DNA of 12,321 nucleotides from Stramenopiles sp. TOSAG23-3 (lineage: Eukaryota > Sar). A program made the position numbers and the translations under genes. The stretch is from contig LT642690.1 in assembly GCA_900128585.1 (NCBI GenBank), forward strand, positions 1-12,321, in the 5' to 3' direction. The notes beneath the pieces were generated by a model, which was given only the letters and a program-made list of their open reading frames with translations, was not told the DNA's origin and did not search any database. Shown one piece after another: positions 10,006 through 12,321 of the stretch (the first letter of the stretch is position 1; every line of letters starts with the position of its first letter).

Positions 10006-10027
10006 CTTTTATATCCCGGCCAGCCGG
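10006..10027 (-). promoter_or_regulatory. Candidate Piezo core promoter: TATA box with adjacent GC dyad
   Basis: On the minus strand TATAAAAG (10006-10013) lies about 104 bp upstream of the proposed Piezo ATG at 9902. A start site 25-30 bp downstream would give a 5' leader of roughly 75 nt. Two bases upstream of it is a dyad, CCGGC-CA-GCCGG (10016-10027), in a short GC-rich island (about 10015-10065) inside otherwise very AT-rich spacer. This fits a core promoter with a factor-binding site. It is motif-based only. Confidence 0.4.
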
Positions 10028-10112
10028 CAGAATGAATCCCGTACCTGCACCGACCGGTAGTCTCATACTGTCGGTAAAAAATAATAAAATTATTATTATA
10101 TATAACTTTATT

Positions 10113-10140
10113 AAAAAAAAGAAGGAAGAAGAAGAAGAAA
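10113..10140 (+). repeat. A-tract and GAA-type purine repeat
   Basis: Eight A residues are followed by GAAGGAAGAAGAAGAAGAAA, an all-purine run of 28 bases on the plus strand (pyrimidine on the minus strand). It is low-complexity sequence in the spacer, not in a coding frame that can be supported. Confidence 0.9.
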
Positions 10141-10776
10141 CCCAACAACAACCTCACACTTATTATTACCCTTTATTATATATTATAATATTATATTTAT
10201 GAAGAAACACAACAAGAGGACACCATGATCAATAAAACAAATATTCAAAAAAAAGCTATGAAGCGAAGCGAAGAAGAAAGAAGAACTTTGATTTTTTTAA
10301 AAGCTTTTTTTTGATGTTGAAATTAAATGAAAAATTATTATCTTGTCGGCTTTCTTACCCCCACCACATCATGTATAACATTCCATGCTATGTACCTGTC
10401 AACATTATAGATTTGATGATTCTTTTTTTCATTGTTTTTTTTCTTCTTCTGTTTTAATATGTATACATCCAAAAAACATTGACGACTTTTTCTTTTGTTT
10501 TATTGCTATGGTAATAGGTTATAGTCAGTAGGTCTAATACAAATTATTATAAATGTAAACCTGTGATACAAGTACAGTCGTCTAAATTATATTAACTACT
10601 ATGTTAGCAACTCCAGCACTCAGAAATAAAACTGCAAATAGTATGAGTCTAATGAGAAGACAGCAGGTAAATAAATACATGGTGTAAAATAGACACATCA
10701 AACTTAACATGCAATTAGTACCGTAGTAGTAGGTGAGGAGGTTATAGGAGGAGGTATAATAATCGTCGTTCATCGC

Positions 10777-10797
10777 GCGAGAATATGGCTTTCTCGC
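10777..10797. other. 7-bp perfect inverted repeat upstream of the orphan gene
   Basis: GCGAGAA (10777-10783) and TTCTCGC (10791-10797) are perfect reverse complements separated by 7 nt (TATGGCT), about 175 bp upstream of the ATG at 10972. It could be a factor-binding dyad or a 5' leader hairpin. It could also be chance, although it stands out because its arms are GC-rich relative to the spacer. Confidence 0.4.
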
Positions 10798-10971
10798 AGT
10801 GTCAAGACCCGAGAGTAAAACTGTTGGATCTAAATCTGATTATACCACGCATTGGTTGCCACTGTACGACAATGTGGGAAGTGCACTGCAACATTTTCTC
10901 AGTAGACACAGCTGTTTCATTCAAAGGTTTTTGACACAGATAGGTTGTTGCCGGGAACAGAAGAGTCGAAC

Positions 10972-11577
10972 ATGGGGTGCTCCAGCTCAGCGTATACAGT
11001 GCCACAGGAACCGCTCCCAGATGATAAATACTACGGATGGCTAGATGATTTAGACACGTTCATGGGGCAAGTATTTAACCAAGATATGAAAGCGTGGGGG
11101 GTTAATTCAGACTCGACGATTGAAATGGCTGGTAGAGGTCTGCTAGATCCACCGTTTGAAAACGCAGACGAAGAAGAGTATTGGTATAGATTTAGAGACG
11201 CTATATTTCAAGCTCATAGTAACAGGGATACTGTAGATACCGCAAAAAACTCAGGGGCGAAACCTGAAGTGAGTGGGGCTAAACAATTTTTTCAAGAAGC
11301 GGAAGAAAAAGAAGATATAAAACAAATTGACCCAGAAATTGTCAAATCGGTTGCATCTAAATATTTGTGGAAATCAGCGTATTTACAAATGAGGGCAAAA
11401 CAATACATTGACAGAATCTCCCGGGGAGAAGATAGTTTGGTATGTAAAGCTTCGTTTCATGGGTCTTTCTCAAACAAAGCGATAGACATGGATGACGAAG
11501 ATGAGGACGTTGGAAGTGTGGAAGATGACTACACTGATGCCGACGTTGTCAGCGGAGGGGGGGATTTGGGGATATAA
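10972..11577 (+). CDS. Acidic orphan protein with N-terminal MGCSSS acylation signal (201 aa)
   Basis: I do not recognise the family. The start is the ATG at 10972, because an in-frame TAG lies at 10941-10943 and only a TTG intervenes. The resulting N terminus, MGCSSSAYTV, fits the N-myristoylation pattern (Gly2, Ser at 5-6) with Cys3 available for palmitoylation, so membrane attachment from the cytosol is likely. The middle is aromatic and acidic (DDKYYGWLDDLDTFMGQVF, then DEEEYWYRFRDAIFQ). A charged helical stretch around KQFFQEAEEKEDIKQIDPEIV follows, then KYLWKSAYLQMRAKQYIDRI, and the protein ends in an acidic tail (DMDDEDED and more) with glycines. There is no transmembrane segment or signal peptide. 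It ends at TAA 11575-11577. Dually acylated MGC proteins are common among ciliary-membrane and signalling proteins, but that role is only inferred here. Confidence 0.8.
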   Translation: MGCSSSAYTVPQEPLPDDKYYGWLDDLDTFMGQVFNQDMKAWGVNSDSTIEMAGRGLLDPPFENADEEEYWYRFRDAIFQAHSNRDTVDTAKNSGAKPEVSGAKQFFQEAEEKEDIKQIDPEIVKSVASKYLWKSAYLQMRAKQYIDRISRGEDSLVCKASFHGSFSNKAIDMDDEDEDVGSVEDDYTDADVVSGGGDLGI

Positions 11578-11653
11578 TTTTAAGATTAATCAATGGTTCG
11601 TACCCATTACTGAGTTTTTATACTAAAAATTGTGCAAGCTTTTTAATAACAAT
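11578..11653. other. 76-bp convergent intergenic spacer
   Basis: Two genes end facing each other here. The spacer is AT-rich and must contain 3' end signals for both transcripts. A small inverted repeat AATGG/CCATT (11592-11596, 11604-11608) is present. No AATAAA is visible on either strand. Confidence 0.7.
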
Positions 11654-12321
11654 TTAGCTGAATCCTCCCTGTTCCATCTGAGATCGCAATTCGCTTATTC
11701 TTTTATCCCAGTTGAATTTGAAGAATTGTTCTTCTTCAGAAATACTATTGTAATTTTTTCTTACGGCTGCCACATTGGCTTTGTAATTCTCCACGTACTT
11801 CTGGTATGACCGTCTTCGCGCTTTGTCCATCAGTCGTGTGCACCTTGTTGAAAAACTTGTAATTGTTTCTGAAACCGTCGGAGTCCCCTCTCCGTTTTCA
11901 CCATCTTCTGCGGCATCCTCTAGCGCCTCTTCGGGGGCGTCATCTGCTGCGCCATCTTCGCCCATCTTTGCAGCCTCGTCTTTTAATACGAAGTCGCTCA
12001 ATGGGAGGCCCGGCCACTCCTTTTCTACTATTTCGCCATCCAGAACCAGTGTGCCTGCTTTCCGCGACACTGTCTTCCTCCGCAACGATTTCAAAGATTT
12101 TCTTTCTTTTGCCATTTCTATTTCCTTGTCGCCGGGTAATTCAATGATATGCCAAGGGGCAATTTGAGTGTCCCAGACTTTCATCACAATTTTTGTGGCT
12201 GCATTGAGTTCATTCAAGTAATTCATGGCACACTTTTCGGTCAATTGCAAAATAGATCCCAAAGTGTCCTTTAACAACTTCTCTGATTTGTTTGCTCGAG
12301 CAATTTCCGCTTCGCACAATT
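11654..12321 (-). CDS. C-terminal part of a coiled-coil protein (5' end outside the window)
   Basis: The frame is open to the right edge and ends at TAA 11654-11656, giving at least 222 residues. The leftmost possible start codon near the edge is only a TTG, so the true start lies beyond the window. The order seen is: a helical charged segment (EAEIARANKSEKLLKDTLG then LTEKCAMNYLNELNAATKIV); a segment with KVWDTQIAPWHIIELPGD; basic KSLRRKTVSRK; an acidic, Ala-rich low-complexity linker (GEDGAADDAPEEALEDAAED); and a final helical region with RRRSYQKYVENYK and FFKFNWDKRISELRSQME. No membrane segment is present. The style recalls long flagella-associated coiled-coil proteins, with the CCDC180/DUF4456 group as one candidate, but I cannot confirm this by eye. 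Confidence 0.75.
   Translation of the reverse strand, partial: LCEAEIARANKSEKLLKDTLGSILQLTEKCAMNYLNELNAATKIVMKVWDTQIAPWHIIELPGDKEIEMAKERKSLKSLRRKTVSRKAGTLVLDGEIVEKEWPGLPLSDFVLKDEAAKMGEDGAADDAPEEALEDAAEDGENGEGTPTVSETITSFSTRCTRLMDKARRRSYQKYVENYKANVAAVRKNYNSISEEEQFFKFNWDKRISELRSQMEQGGFS

Larger units (their letters stand above)
9903..10971. other. Divergent intergenic region between Piezo and the orphan gene
   Basis: About 1.07 kb without a supportable gene, far richer in A/T than the coding regions. It contains the Piezo leader and candidate promoter at its left end, then a purine tract (10113-10140), long A/T-only runs (about 10160-10200), repeated AAGCGAAG/AAGAAG motifs near 10260-10290, several T tracts, and a hairpin at 10777-10797 nearer the rightward gene. 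It must hold promoter elements for both divergent genes. I saw no tRNA or other RNA gene, and no clear TATA box for the rightward gene. Confidence 0.8.

Noticed and set aside
10582-10773. Minus-strand frame of 63 residues with ATG and two hydrophobic stretches
   Set aside because: It lies in AT-rich spacer, where random translation yields hydrophobic Leu/Ile/Tyr-rich sequence. No promoter, homology or conservation can be shown.
10945-10971. Nine-residue upstream extension (TTG start) of the orphan gene
   Set aside because: TTG is not a normal eukaryotic start. The ATG at 10972 yields the acylation signal MGCSSS, which requires an exact N terminus.
1-12321. Bacterial, viral or mobile-element origin of the window
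   Set aside because: Piezo is a eukaryotic family, the spacers lack operon structure, and no transposase, integrase, terminal repeats, CRISPR array or rRNA/tRNA was seen.

Overview
The window is nuclear DNA from a eukaryote, most likely a free-living protist or alga with a compact, intron-poor genome. The main evidence is a very long Piezo-family mechanosensitive channel gene in nearly uninterrupted reading frames. Further signs are a gene with a eukaryote-style N-myristoylation start, and gene-dense but AT-rich spacers rich in homopolymers. The standard genetic code is used: TAA ends all three genes, and TGA codons really do close the alternative frames at the Piezo joints. I cannot name the species or phylum.

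Layout. Positions 1-354 are AT-rich spacer downstream of Piezo. Positions 355-9902, minus strand, hold the Piezo gene (about 3,165 residues in my model). It lies in three overlapping frames: an N-terminal piece (9902 down to about 9761), the main 8.2-kb body (about 9735 down to 1510), and a C-terminal piece (about 1484 down to 355). Both joints need the same +1 frame change. Both can be met by a 25-nt GT...AG segment, so micro-introns are one explanation. Longer introns, or two sequence indels, are the alternatives. Positions 9903-10971 are a divergent spacer with a plausible TATA-type core promoter for Piezo. Positions 10972-11577, plus strand, encode an acidic orphan protein of 201 residues that starts MGCSSS, a likely myristoylation/palmitoylation signal. 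Positions 11654-12321, minus strand, are the 3' end of a gene for a coiled-coil protein that runs off the window. It converges on the orphan gene with only 76 bp between them.

What stands out is the architecture of this Piezo. It has a hydrophilic N-terminal extension of about 180 residues carrying an octapeptide repeat, and an extracellular cap with an expanded Cys/Asn-rich linker. An insertion of about 80 residues, predicted helical, splits the normally short cytoplasmic C-terminal domain just below the pore. A strongly basic tail of about 47 residues follows. The neighbouring acylated protein and the coiled-coil protein could be membrane or flagellar components, but nothing in the sequence ties them functionally to Piezo.
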